From Bernardetia sp. MNP-M8 (GTDB lineage Bacteria; Bacteroidota; Bacteroidia; Cytophagales; Bernardetiaceae), in NCBI RefSeq assembly GCF_037126285.1, contig NZ_CP147012.1, positions 1,550,001 to 1,614,000 on the forward strand: a DNA stretch of 64,000 bases, read 5' to 3'. This document shows, in pieces, positions 35,412 through 45,245 of this stretch (its first letter is position 1; the number at the start of each line of letters is the position of its first letter). The translations under genes were made by a program, and so were the position numbers. The notes below the pieces were generated by a model, which was given only the letters and a program-made list of their open reading frames with translations, was not told where the DNA came from and made no database searches.

Positions 35412-37902
35412 TTTCCGTTCTTATCTCTTATGCCTTTTATTGGCATTTACTACTACTACTCTTTTTGCTCAAACAACTAAAAACACAGGCAAAAATGACA
35501 AAGACAAAAAAACTCAAGGCGAACAAATTGAGCCTGAAAAGTTAAAAGAATATGAAGACCGTGTACGTTCTTTGGTTTCTTTTATGCAGTTCATGTATAA
35601 TACATTAGGCGAAGAAGAGTCTTCTGTTCGTGATAAAGAAACAATTGTCAATCAAAGTTTTCAGAAAATTTTTAAGGATAAAAATGTTCAGGTTGAAGAT
35701 GATTTGATAGATAAACGTGATTTATGGATGAACAAAAATGTACAATCTTATTTGAAAGATATTGACTTTTTTTATAAAAATGCAACTTTTAAATATACTG
35801 TAAATAGCATTGCTCATAGAGTTGCTCCTGATGGAACAATCTTTTTTACTGCCACTACAAACCGTGCTTTAGAAGGAACAAATTTTAAAAATGAAAAGGT
35901 AAAAAATAACCTTCCTCGTTATATAGATATGAGTTATGATGTTGAAAGTCAAGATTTAAAAATCATTAGTATCTATACAAGTCAAGCTAATGAGACAGAA
36001 GTTTTGCGTAGCTGGTGGAACGATTTGCCTGCTGAATGGTTAGCTGTTTTTAGTGAATACGTAACTATTCCTGTTGGTGATTCAATTTCTAATAGTCAGC
36101 TTCATTCTATTGTAGGAATGGAAGTTTTGGATATTAGTAATAATCCAACTGTAAAAGATATTCAGCCTATTAGCCGTCTTATGAAACTCAAAACGTTTAA
36201 ATGTGCAAATACACAGGTTTCAAATCTTTTTCCACTTCGTAGCATTACAAATTTGGAAGTCTTAGATGCTTCTAATACACCAATACAAGACCTTTTAGCT
36301 CTTACTTATGCAACCAATTTGAGAGAATTGAATGTATCAAATACAAAGGTAAACGAAATAAAAACACTTGAATATCTAACTAATTTGGAGCGTTTGGATC
36401 TTTCTATTACTGGTGTAAATTCTTTAGAAGCTCTTGGAATGGTAGATGGAAGTTCTTTGAAAGAACTTAGAATTTCAAAAACAAAAGTAGCCAATCTTGA
36501 TCCAGTCAAAAATGTTTCTACTTTACAATTCTTGGAAGCCTCTTTTACTCCTCTTACTTCAATTGCAGCACTTTCTGAAACAAAAGAACTAGAACGTTTA
36601 GATATTTCTAATACAAACATAAGCAGTTTAGAACCACTTTCTAAATTAGAAAAATTACGTTTGTTGTATGCAAATAATACTAAAATTACAAGTTTGAAAC
36701 CTCTCATTTCTATTGCAGCATTGGAACGTGTCTATTGTGATAATACAGGCGTAAAATTAGGACAAGCACAAGAATTGACTCAAACTAAATCAAATGTTTT
36801 GGTAGTCTATGAATCGGAAGCTCTGCAAAATTGGTGGAAAAATTTATCTTTCGATTGGAAAGAAGTTTTCAAAACAGCAAGTAAACTAACACCCTCAAAT
36901 CCAACAAAAGAAGAATTAGCAACACTTTCAAGAATCACAAAAATTGATGCAAGAGGACAATCTGTCAAAACAGTTGAGCCACTTCGTATTTTTGAGAGTT
37001 TGAAAGAAATTAATATCAGTAGAACAGGAGTAAGCGATATCACAGCACTTCGTGACTTGATTGCTTTGGAAGTTTTGGAAGCAAATAATACCAAAATTTC
37101 AGATGTTTCGCCACTTCAAAGTTTGGCAAGATTAAAAAAATTAGATATTGAAAATACTGCTGTAAGTGATATTTCTACGCTTCAAAATCTAACTAACTTA
37201 GAATTTATTTATGCTGATGGAGCTGCTTTGAAAGATGAATTAGTAGCTGCTTTTCTGAGTAAAAATCCTTCTACTGTCGTGATATATAAGACAGTTACAT
37301 TGAATAATTGGTGGACAGGACTTTCAGAAAGTTGGAAAACAGCTCTTAAAAAACACGTAAAAATAGAGACACAACCCAACAAAGAACAATTACACGCCAT
37401 GATTTATTTAGAATCAATTAATCTTGATGGAATAAGTGATATTCGTGATTTGCAACCTTTACAAATGTGTGTTCGTTTGCGTGAACTTAGCTTTGTTCGT
37501 ACTAGTGTGAGTAATCTATCTCCTATTAAGGATGTCAAAACGCTTCGTATTTTGCGTTTTTCTGAAACACCCGTTTCGAATCTTGAGCCAATTACAACAC
37601 TTAAAGATTTGGAGCAATTAGTTTTTGAAAACACTCCAGTAGAAAGTCTTGAGCCAATGGGAGCATTCAAAAAACTCAAACGCCTAAACTGTGCAGGAAC
37701 GCAAATCAGAACTGTAAAATGTTTAGAACCTTTAAAAGAACTTACTGAACTATCTTGTAATACGACAAAATTGCGTAACCTTAAAGGTTTGGAAAATATG
37801 AGAAAATTAGAAATTTTGCGTTGTTATAATACCAAAATTTCTAAAGGAAAAGTAGATGATTTTAAAGAGGATCACCCACGTTGTGAAGTGATTTATTATT
37901 AG
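35401..37902 (+). CDS. Exported leucine-rich repeat protein built of three tandem WW-cap/LRR modules
   Basis: The 833-residue protein has a signal peptide (hydrophobic 6-22, ending LFAQ), an N-terminal domain (about 40-200) resembling the 33781 product, then three modules. Each module opens with a tryptophan-rich helical cap: LRSWWNDLPAEW near 202, LQNWWKNLSFDW near 475 and LNNWWTGLSESW near 638. Each continues with 22-23-residue LRRs of the type 'LERLDISNTNISSLEPLSKL' (about nine, four and six copies) and closes with a strand NVLVVY, TVVIYK or CEVIYY. LRR surfaces bind proteins; the ligand is unknown. It shares an 11-bp overlap with the preceding gene. No T9SS sorting tail is seen. Confidence 0.82.
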   Translation: MVINFRSYLLCLLLAFTTTTLFAQTTKNTGKNDKDKKTQGEQIEPEKLKEYEDRVRSLVSFMQFMYNTLGEEESSVRDKETIVNQSFQKIFKDKNVQVEDDLIDKRDLWMNKNVQSYLKDIDFFYKNATFKYTVNSIAHRVAPDGTIFFTATTNRALEGTNFKNEKVKNNLPRYIDMSYDVESQDLKIISIYTSQANETEVLRSWWNDLPAEWLAVFSEYVTIPVGDSISNSQLHSIVGMEVLDISNNPTVKDIQPISRLMKLKTFKCANTQVSNLFPLRSITNLEVLDASNTPIQDLLALTYATNLRELNVSNTKVNEIKTLEYLTNLERLDLSITGVNSLEALGMVDGSSLKELRISKTKVANLDPVKNVSTLQFLEASFTPLTSIAALSETKELERLDISNTNISSLEPLSKLEKLRLLYANNTKITSLKPLISIAALERVYCDNTGVKLGQAQELTQTKSNVLVVYESEALQNWWKNLSFDWKEVFKTASKLTPSNPTKEELATLSRITKIDARGQSVKTVEPLRIFESLKEINISRTGVSDITALRDLIALEVLEANNTKISDVSPLQSLARLKKLDIENTAVSDISTLQNLTNLEFIYADGAALKDELVAAFLSKNPSTVVIYKTVTLNNWWTGLSESWKTALKKHVKIETQPNKEQLHAMIYLESINLDGISDIRDLQPLQMCVRLRELSFVRTSVSNLSPIKDVKTLRILRFSETPVSNLEPITTLKDLEQLVFENTPVESLEPMGAFKKLKRLNCAGTQIRTVKCLEPLKELTELSCNTTKLRNLKGLENMRKLEILRCYNTKISKGKVDDFKEDHPRCEVIYY

Positions 37903-37927
37903 AAATTATATTTTCTCTTTAAAATCA

Positions 37928-37965
37928 AAAATCCTTATTCACTATAAAAGTTGGATAAGGATTTT
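37928..37965. terminator. Terminator between LRR gene and endonuclease V gene
   Basis: An 11-bp stem AAAATCCTTAT (37928-37938) with its complement at 37955-37965, followed by TT then GTG, lies 25 bp after the LRR stop. It can serve both convergent genes. Confidence 0.65.
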
Positions 37966-37972
37966 TTGTGTT

Positions 37973-38686
37973 TTATAATTTACTTTCTTTCAATTCTTCA
38001 TCTTGCTTAGCTGCTTCTCTAGCCAAACGGTCAGCTTCTCTCAAAACATCTAATTGCCTATATTCTCCTGTTAGCTCTTTAGTAATCTGTAATGCCTGAA
38101 CGCTAGATAATTTGTGTCCTGCACTTACAAAAATTGGTTTTACATTTTCTCGGCTTCGATACGCATAGCCAACAATTTCATTTTGATTAATTATGTCTTC
38201 TTCTAAATAAATAGGCAAACTACTTCCTTTTTCTTTAGACAAAGTTCCATCATATTGTACTAAAGTATCTTTAGCTACTCCAACAGACATTTTTTCCAGA
38301 ACCAAACCAACATAAGAAGCCAAGCCAAATTTTCTTGGGTGTGCAATTCCGTGTCCATCTATAAGCAAAATATCAATATTTATATCAAGTTCCTTTTCAG
38401 CCTCATTGACTAATTTGATAATAATATCTCCTTCTCTAAATGCAAAAAAACTAGGAATATAAGGAATAGTTGCTTCATATTTCTTTGCAAATGTGTGAAG
38501 TATTTTTCCCTTTCTATCAAAAATCACAATGGCAGCAAAGCCATTTTCGCCTTCATATTGTACATCTATTGCTCCCAAAATTGCATCTTTATAAATAGGC
38601 TCAGCATCCATAGGAATCCAAACACTAGGCGCAAGTTGATTCTGAAAGTTAGTCAGTTTTTTTATTAATTCCTCGTTATTTTCCAA
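37973..38686 (-). CDS. nfi: Endonuclease V
   Basis: The 237-residue protein cleaves DNA or RNA near deaminated bases such as inosine. Metal-binding acidic motifs are in place: Asp41 in 'ILGAIDVQYEG', the Glu of 'YIPSFFAFREGD', and Asp in 'LLIDGHGIAHPRKFGLASYVGLVL'. Other landmarks are 'GVAKDTLVQYDG' and 'IFVSAGHKLSSVQALQI'. The start must be TTG at 38686: the homologous N-terminal helix 'LIKKLTNFQNQLAPSV' lies upstream of the first internal Met, and no in-frame ATG exists before the upstream stop. It is single, convergent with the LRR gene and separated from the insertion sequence by about 100 bp. Confidence 0.92.
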   Translation of the reverse strand: MENNEELIKKLTNFQNQLAPSVWIPMDAEPIYKDAILGAIDVQYEGENGFAAIVIFDRKGKILHTFAKKYEATIPYIPSFFAFREGDIIIKLVNEAEKELDINIDILLIDGHGIAHPRKFGLASYVGLVLEKMSVGVAKDTLVQYDGTLSKEKGSSLPIYLEEDIINQNEIVGYAYRSRENVKPIFVSAGHKLSSVQALQITKELTGEYRQLDVLREADRLAREAAKQDEELKESKL

Positions 38687-38743
38687 AGTAAAAAGTTTTT
38701 TGTGAGTTTAAATTATAGCTTTTCAAGTTATTAAAAAAGATTG

Positions 38744-38782
38744 AAAAAGCCTTACATCTAAATTATAGACATAAGGCTTTTT
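38744..38782 (-). terminator. Terminator hairpin, probably originally that of the large T9SS gene
   Basis: AAAAAGCCTTA (38744-38754) pairs perfectly with TAAGGCTTTTT (38772-38782), giving a T-tract on the minus strand. Its edge touches the left target duplication of the insertion sequence. Without the insertion it would lie about 20 bp after the stop of the 39952-44994 gene. Confidence 0.65.
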
Positions 38783-38787
38783 AATAA

Positions 38788-39923
38788 CTGTAGTTACGCA
38801 GGAATATATTTTTGTTTGAGTTTTTGCACATTGTCAAAAGCTACTTTTATAGCCTTGATATAAATTTTTTGTTTTAGAGCTGTTTGATTTGTTTTGATGG
38901 TTTTAGCAATACATTCCCATTCATAAAACGCAAATAAGCACATAATACAATGATTTTGTTGTGTGTTAGCTTTATGAGCAGGAGATTTTGCATAATTCAA
39001 ATTAGATTTTATAGAACGATGATGCTCCTCTACTTTCCACCTTCTTTTGTAGATTGTAGTGATTTGAGAAAAATCAAGCCCTTCTTTACTACATACTAGA
39101 TATAAACAACCTTCACTTTCATCTTTGTTTTTAAAGACTTGTTTCACTAAAGAGAGTGGAAAATCTACTCCTTTTAGATACACCGTTTGGGTAGTCTTAT
39201 CTTCTATAATGAGTTCAGATAAGGCTTGATAATGACCTTTTTGCTTCTCTGCTAGGCTTAAAGCTACTTTTCTATTTTTTTTGATAGCAAATATGAAATT
39301 CTTTTTGTGGGTCTGTTTTACCCACTTCATATTTTCAGCAGAACAAAACCAAGAATCGGCTAATACAAACTCAAAGTTGATTTGATTATACATCGCTTGA
39401 CTTACCAACTTACGAAACTTAGAATTTTTATTCTCTGGACTTCTTCTTTTTACTACGCCTTTATTTTCATAATATTCTGTTTTGTGAACAAAATCAAATC
39501 CTACTGGAATAGAAAAACCACCACATTCAAATAAGACACTTAGCTGATTAATCCCTTTTACACTACGTTTTAAACTATGATCATAATGCCAGCTAATCAA
39601 AGCGTTTTCTTGCATATACTGTTTTTCTTCAATGTGGTCATCTAAAATCAGAACACCGTCTGAATGACAAGTGGACAAAGAACGAACAGTAGGTTTTACC
39701 TTTAACCAAAGCTCATGAGAGCCGATAGAATCATTTAAAAAACGAGTAAACTCGTCATGACTAATTTCATTATCTAAAATAGACGATAAACCTGTACAAG
39801 TAATCTGACCACTACTAGCTAATAAATAGCTACTATACAAATTGCCTAAATAGTTGTTCATAACGTTTTTTTTGCTAATTTAAACCTAATTAGACAAAAC
39901 AAAAAATAGCTGCGTAACTCCAG
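38788..39923 (-). mobile_element. Complete insertion sequence, 1136 bp, with 14-bp terminal inverted repeats and 7-bp target duplication
   Basis: The left end CTGTAGTTACGCAG (38788-38801) and the right end CTGCGTAACTCCAG (39910-39923) are inverted repeats with one mismatch. Both ends are flanked by the direct repeat TTAATAA (38781-38787 and 39924-39930), which marks a recent intact insertion. The element holds a single transposase gene whose stop codon lies within the left inverted repeat. Target length and ends should assign it to an IS4/IS701-related group; I cannot name the family with certainty. Confidence 0.85.
38794..39861 (-). CDS. DDE transposase (IS4/IS701-like superfamily)
   Basis: The 355-residue protein has an RNase H-like DDE layout: a first Asp pair in 'SDGVLILDDHIEEK' (Asp74/75), a second Asp in 'FEFVLADSWFCSAENMKWV', and the Glu in 'IYKRRWKVEEHHRSIKSNLNYAKSPAH', a Y-x-x-RW-x-VE-x-H signature of IS4-type elements. 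It catalyses cut-and-paste movement of the surrounding element. The ATG at 39861 lies 49 bp inside the right end. The frame is complete and the ends are intact, so the element may be active. It is in the same direction as the upstream T9SS gene and could be transcribed by read-through. Confidence 0.88.
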   Translation of the reverse strand: MNNYLGNLYSSYLLASSGQITCTGLSSILDNEISHDEFTRFLNDSIGSHELWLKVKPTVRSLSTCHSDGVLILDDHIEEKQYMQENALISWHYDHSLKRSVKGINQLSVLFECGGFSIPVGFDFVHKTEYYENKGVVKRRSPENKNSKFRKLVSQAMYNQINFEFVLADSWFCSAENMKWVKQTHKKNFIFAIKKNRKVALSLAEKQKGHYQALSELIIEDKTTQTVYLKGVDFPLSLVKQVFKNKDESEGCLYLVCSKEGLDFSQITTIYKRRWKVEEHHRSIKSNLNYAKSPAHKANTQQNHCIMCLFAFYEWECIAKTIKTNQTALKQKIYIKAIKVAFDNVQKLKQKYIPA

Positions 39924-39951
39924 TTAATAAATTAGCTTTTTTTAATTCGCT

Positions 39952-42900
39952 TTATCTAGCCAATACAATTTTAATATTTTCTCTTCTATCAGAAGAAATA
40001 TATTCTACATAGTATAATCCAGAAGAGTAACCAAGCATATTTATTTCTACTTTGTTATTTCCTTTTTTAGTAACTCCTTCTATACGTTTAATCTCTTGTC
40101 CTAAAGAATTGCGAACTACCATTGTGTAGTTTTCTGCAACCTCAGAACTGAAATGTATAGTAGTAGAAGTAGTAAATGGATTTGGAGAAGCCTTAAATGT
40201 AGTTTCATTCACTTCTTCTTTTATTTGTACTTTTTGCAAAGGATCTACATCACCTGTTATATCTCCTGTCTTGACTCCTACAAAATCTTGATTGATGTAA
40301 CTTGCAGTTATTGAATTATATACTCTAGTATTTTCAAAACAAGGAAGATTGTTACTATAATTAGTATATATCAAACTCAGATCATAATCTGAAGAAACAA
40401 ATTTCCACGAAGGAGCTGTTATACTACTTATGTTTCCTAGAACAAAATTTCTCAACATCATTCTATCTCCAAGATTAACTCTACAATCTCCATTTACATC
40501 TGCTGCTAGGAATAAATAAGGAGTATTGTTGAATGTTGGTGTACCTCCTGCTGATGCACCTCCACCTCCAATTGCTTGCAAATCAGCATTATCAACTCCA
40601 TTGTGTGGATTAATATCTTTACTCGGACGTACTTTATAAATAGTGTTTGGCAGTACATTAAAACTGTAAACTCCATCTGATATAGTAGTTATCTGACTAA
40701 TTACAGTATTATTTGCATCTAATAATTCTACTACTACTTCTCCAACTGGAGCATTATCAACATGATTTCTGATAGTTCCACTAATCTGAATATCTGATGA
40801 TATATGTGTTGTAGCTTCTGCATATATATAATCTGAAACTAAACCTGTAGAAGACATAGCTTTCAAACGATATTGATAAGTAGTGTAAGAATCTAATCCT
40901 TCATCTGTATAGGTAATTTCGTTTTCATTGATGTTAGCTACTATTTCATAAGTCGAACTTCCCAATATACGACGCTCCAAAACAAATACTTGTTCATTAT
41001 CAGAATTATCTAACCAAGTAAGTTCGATTTTACTAGAAGATATTGCTTGAGCTTGCAAGTTGCTAGGAACAACTGGTGCTACATCAACAAAATCTATCAT
41101 TAAGTTATAACTTACTCCTCCTGTTGGTACTCCTTCATTATGTTGTGATACATGGAAAACATAAACAGGGTCTTGCAAACTAAGATTATTTGAAGGTGGA
41201 ATACCAAAAGATAGACCTAACGTATAGCTTTCTCCTGCATCTAACCAAAACTCCATCCAACCATTACGTTGTTCAGTAAGTCTGACAAGAGAGCTGCTTC
41301 CATTTATGAAATCAACATTATTGCTCAAATAATTATTTGCACTCCATCTAGATAACAAACCTGGAGGTAGTGAGATTTGCAAACTATTATATTCTAAATA
41401 ATGGGCTTTGCCAGGAGTATGAGGATCAAAGTCATATTTTACTCGTACCATCTTGCCCACCAAATCATCATTTTTGATAGTAACTGTACCATCTCCTTGT
41501 ATAGCAGAAATAAAATTCAAATTTCTCCATGTCTTATTATTAGAACCAGAAATGTTAGCAAGAGGAAGATGTCCAAATCCTGATGTTTCTTGACAGGATA
41601 AGTCACTTGGATTTATACAATCAAAAAGTTGAGCATAACTACACGTGTGTCCACCCCCACCTATTCCTATAATACCTGCATCTACTGGAATAGCAATAAT
41701 CAATTCTCCTCCACTAGGTAAGTCTCTTGGAATACTAGCTATTAAACCAGTAGGTAGATATGAAGTCCAACCACCAGGGTTAAGAGCAGTAACAGATTGT
41801 GAGAATGAAACATCAAATTGAAGTCCTTCTCCAAAAGCTCCACATTTATTATATACTCTTAAATATATATAATTTAGCACTCCACCTACTAAAGTACCTG
41901 GATGTGCATCTACTACTGCTTCAACTGTAGCAAAATTAGAAGCATTACCATCACTATAATAAAATTTAATAAACTTTTGAGGTTGAGTATTTATATCGAA
42001 CCCTAAACTAGGATACAAAGGAGCAACCAAATCATAACCAACAGGTGGAGCAGTACGAGTTACACTGATAGAAGGACTATTCCATCCACCACCACTAGGC
42101 TGCTGACCAAAATCGAAAGGATGATCTTTATAATATAAGTCTTTAGCTGGAGCTTCTACAACTGTAACTGTTACAGTATTTAGACTATTATTAATATAAG
42201 TTCCTCCACAAGTAGTGGCAGTAGTATTATTTGTAATAGTTGCTGTAACACTTGTACCTATACTTGACGAGATGTTCCAGTAACCACCAGAAGTGTAAGT
42301 CTGTCCTAATAATTCTAATTCATCTCCATTAGACAAACTTGGAGTAAGGAAAACCTCAGCTTGGTTAGAACCAGCACAAGCCATTATTTGTAGATTATAA
42401 TCTTTACGTCCACTTTTTACTTCTATGATGTCAGTAGCACTACCACAATCATTTGTGTAAGTAATTTCATAATCGCCAGATTGTAAACCACTCGGATCAA
42501 ATATATAGTTTGTTCCATCAAAATAAACTCCTTGTCCACCACTATACACACCTCCCAAAGGTAAACCTCCTGATAAGATAAGAGGAGTAGCTGCATTTAC
42601 ACAAATACTTTCTTCTGGAATATCTAAAGCTACGCTTGAGCCTTTCGTTATAGATACAGTTCCTGTGTTGGTACAGCCATTTGCCATAGTAGCTGTAACA
42701 GTATAAGTGGTTGTTCCGTTTGGTAGTTGGTTTAGAATAACTCCTGTACCACTTATAGTAGGACTAACAAGACCAATTGTAGGACTCCAGCTATAACCAG
42801 AAAGGTCGTATCCAAAAGTACGAGCTGATATCGAAACAGAAGTTTGATTATCTCCTTCACAAATGGCAACATCAGGAGACATATTTAGAGGAGGAGCAGG

Positions 42901-44994
42901 GTCAAAAACTTCTACTTCTAAGCTCTTAGTGAAAATACATTCACCATTTGTAGTGGCTGTAATGCTAATCGTACGAATACCTGCGTCAGTAGCTGTCCAA
43001 GTTTTAGAAAATGGAGCAGAACCTGTCTGAACAACTACTCCATCTAGCTTCCATTCGTAAGTAACATCATTTTGTATATTGCTGATAGAATACTGGTAAG
43101 TATTCAAACAAACTCTAGTTTCTCCTTCAATCTTAAAGTCTGCATATTCTGGTGTCATATTGACCCATACTGCATTAGAACTCTGTTCTTGAGGAATTCC
43201 ATTTATTGTTACAGTTACAGTAGCATGATAATTTCCTTCTTGATTAGCAGTATAAGACGAAAGATTAGCTCCTGCTATTGGAGTAGCGCAGTCGTCTTTG
43301 TACCATTGCCAGTTGGTAGGGTTCAAACTGCTATCTACATCTCCAACAAGCTCTAAACCTACACATGATGTTTCTGGGGTGTTTTTTAGGCGAAGAACCT
43401 TGTCATGTAAATTATTACTGTGCCCAATGAAAGGAACAATACCAGAAACATATATTCTATTATTATCATAATATTCTATATTACAGTTCATTTGCATCGT
43501 TGGAGCTCCTGTAAATCCATCATCATTAACAGTCTTCGTCCAAAATGGTAATCCACACTTATTGACTTTACAAACTACATTTCCATAATTACCTAAAACA
43601 TTCGTAGCAAACGGTGTACTGTTTATTTTACCTTCAGATTCATATGTTATTGTAGCGTATACATTATTTTTATCATCAGCTACGATATCATTTATTACCT
43701 CGTTTTCTCCTTCTATATTGAGTCCCCAAAGCAAATCTCCATTCATTTTATAGCTTAATATTCCAGCATTATTATCTGAGTTGCTAATCGTTTCCAAGGT
43801 ATAGGAACTACCTAAAACTCCTAATGAATTTATACCAAAGTTTATTTCACAAGGGAAGTCATTCTTGTACTTCTTATAATCTAAAGACATATATATTCGT
43901 TCGCTACTAACATCAAGATTGTTAGTAGTCCTGTCAGTATTAAGCCATATGCCACCATACATGCTTCTTAGCCACTCTAAATTACCATCAAAAATATTAA
44001 ACTTAAGCAATACTAAGCCCTGTTTGTCTATGCTCAAGTTTGAATTAGATACATTTAATGATAAGAGGTTATTGTTACCCAAAGAGATTGTTAAACTATT
44101 TTCATTGTCCAATAAATTATATCCAATTGTCGAATATATATACTCTCCTCTTTGGGCTAGCCCTAAAGATAAAGAGTTTCCCCTTGAGGTATTAATCACT
44201 CTGCTCCAGTCGTACCCTCTATTGGGATTAATTTTAACAACAAACCCTTCTGGACTTCCATCCTGATTAATTGGGTAATGGATTGTATTTCCAAATGTAA
44301 CTGAATTAACAGCACTCCAATGAATTAGCCCACTTACATATAAGTTACCTTTTTTATCAGTAACTATTTGTCTAGCTTCAACCCCCATTGGTAGTGCCTT
44401 AAACCAACTCACTCTAGTACCTATTACGCTTGGACTATTGTTGTAAGCTACTATTGCATTAGCTTCGTATAGATTTGTGCCTAAACGGTTAAAACCTTCT
44501 GCTGTGTAACTTCTAGAGGGTTGATCTAAACTAAAAGTGATATTTTGAGTAGATGAGTACCAAGCCTGTAAAATAGCTACTGTCAAATTATTTTCTGTAT
44601 TTACGACTCCCCAAGCTTGTACGTGTGCATTAGGACACCCTACTCTAGATATCCAAGTAGGATTTTCATTTTCATCATAACCTGCTACAAAAAACTCTGA
44701 CATAGCAAAAGGAATTTGAGTTGATGAATATGAACCAAGAGATATTTGCCTACCATTTATTCCTGTAAGTCCACCTGTTCTAACAAATCCAGCTTTATTA
44801 GGATATTTTTTTATTAGATGACCTTCTTGAGCACTACGGAAAACAGCAGAGCCAGTAATCCCATTTCTCAGTTCATCTACCCAAACCTCATCAGCTATAT
44901 TCTCAGGAGAAATAGTAAGGTCTTGCCCAAAAGCATTTACAGACAAGAAGAGGGATAGCAAAAAGAGTTTTGCTATAAAAATTGTTTTTTTCAT
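39952..44994 (-). CDS. Large T9SS-sorted surface protein with FN3, carboxypeptidase-regulatory-like and dockerin-like segments
   Basis: The 1680-residue protein starts with a signal peptide (MKKTIFIAKLFLLSLFLSVNAFGQ). Residues about 30-540 look like a beta-propeller/SBBP-type region ('GNLYVSGLIHW', 'NNVYATITYESEGK'). Residues 545-880 are Ig/PKD-like ('GNYHATVTVTING', 'TDAGIRTISITATTNG'). An FN3 domain is near 1310-1400 ('PSNLQAQAISSSKIELTWLDNSDN'), then a regulatory-like domain (SGTIRNHVDNAPVGEVVVEL). A dockerin-like segment (DVNGDCRVNLGDRMMLRNFV) and a C-terminal sorting domain ('SPNPFTTSTTIHFSSE', 'GLYYVEYISSDRRENIKIVLAR') follow. It is exported through T9SS and probably cell-surface bound. 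Confidence 0.9.
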   Translation of the reverse strand: MKKTIFIAKLFLLSLFLSVNAFGQDLTISPENIADEVWVDELRNGITGSAVFRSAQEGHLIKKYPNKAGFVRTGGLTGINGRQISLGSYSSTQIPFAMSEFFVAGYDENENPTWISRVGCPNAHVQAWGVVNTENNLTVAILQAWYSSTQNITFSLDQPSRSYTAEGFNRLGTNLYEANAIVAYNNSPSVIGTRVSWFKALPMGVEARQIVTDKKGNLYVSGLIHWSAVNSVTFGNTIHYPINQDGSPEGFVVKINPNRGYDWSRVINTSRGNSLSLGLAQRGEYIYSTIGYNLLDNENSLTISLGNNNLLSLNVSNSNLSIDKQGLVLLKFNIFDGNLEWLRSMYGGIWLNTDRTTNNLDVSSERIYMSLDYKKYKNDFPCEINFGINSLGVLGSSYTLETISNSDNNAGILSYKMNGDLLWGLNIEGENEVINDIVADDKNNVYATITYESEGKINSTPFATNVLGNYGNVVCKVNKCGLPFWTKTVNDDGFTGAPTMQMNCNIEYYDNNRIYVSGIVPFIGHSNNLHDKVLRLKNTPETSCVGLELVGDVDSSLNPTNWQWYKDDCATPIAGANLSSYTANQEGNYHATVTVTINGIPQEQSSNAVWVNMTPEYADFKIEGETRVCLNTYQYSISNIQNDVTYEWKLDGVVVQTGSAPFSKTWTATDAGIRTISITATTNGECIFTKSLEVEVFDPAPPLNMSPDVAICEGDNQTSVSISARTFGYDLSGYSWSPTIGLVSPTISGTGVILNQLPNGTTTYTVTATMANGCTNTGTVSITKGSSVALDIPEESICVNAATPLILSGGLPLGGVYSGGQGVYFDGTNYIFDPSGLQSGDYEITYTNDCGSATDIIEVKSGRKDYNLQIMACAGSNQAEVFLTPSLSNGDELELLGQTYTSGGYWNISSSIGTSVTATITNNTTATTCGGTYINNSLNTVTVTVVEAPAKDLYYKDHPFDFGQQPSGGGWNSPSISVTRTAPPVGYDLVAPLYPSLGFDINTQPQKFIKFYYSDGNASNFATVEAVVDAHPGTLVGGVLNYIYLRVYNKCGAFGEGLQFDVSFSQSVTALNPGGWTSYLPTGLIASIPRDLPSGGELIIAIPVDAGIIGIGGGGHTCSYAQLFDCINPSDLSCQETSGFGHLPLANISGSNNKTWRNLNFISAIQGDGTVTIKNDDLVGKMVRVKYDFDPHTPGKAHYLEYNSLQISLPPGLLSRWSANNYLSNNVDFINGSSSLVRLTEQRNGWMEFWLDAGESYTLGLSFGIPPSNNLSLQDPVYVFHVSQHNEGVPTGGVSYNLMIDFVDVAPVVPSNLQAQAISSSKIELTWLDNSDNEQVFVLERRILGSSTYEIVANINENEITYTDEGLDSYTTYQYRLKAMSSTGLVSDYIYAEATTHISSDIQISGTIRNHVDNAPVGEVVVELLDANNTVISQITTISDGVYSFNVLPNTIYKVRPSKDINPHNGVDNADLQAIGGGGASAGGTPTFNNTPYLFLAADVNGDCRVNLGDRMMLRNFVLGNISSITAPSWKFVSSDYDLSLIYTNYSNNLPCFENTRVYNSITASYINQDFVGVKTGDITGDVDPLQKVQIKEEVNETTFKASPNPFTTSTTIHFSSEVAENYTMVVRNSLGQEIKRIEGVTKKGNNKVEINMLGYSSGLYYVEYISSDRRENIKIVLAR

Positions 44995-45245
44995 GGCACA
45001 AATATAAACTTGCAGTTAATAAATTATGAATATAAATTGCAATTTACTTACACATAAATTACACATTACAAATGTAAGACTTATTTTTTTATAAAAAAAT
45101 TATCCTACTATCATTTATATACTTTCTGATAAAAAATCACTTCATATAGATTTAATCTTTTTTTTCAGAAAATATAATTTTTCGTTTTTATATCTTATTT
45201 TTGAGATATATTTTAGGTCTTATTTTATTCTCAATCTCTACTTAT

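Noticed and set aside
36306-37679. Several open frames of 60-133 codons opposite the LRR gene
   Set aside because: They arise from the repeated LRR codons read in reverse and have no starts or domains of their own.
38788-39923. Treating the insertion sequence and the 48950 element as parent and MITE derivative
   Set aside because: Their terminal sequences (CTGTAGTTACGCAG versus ACTGTACCCTACTTT) share only a short CTGTA and differ elsewhere.
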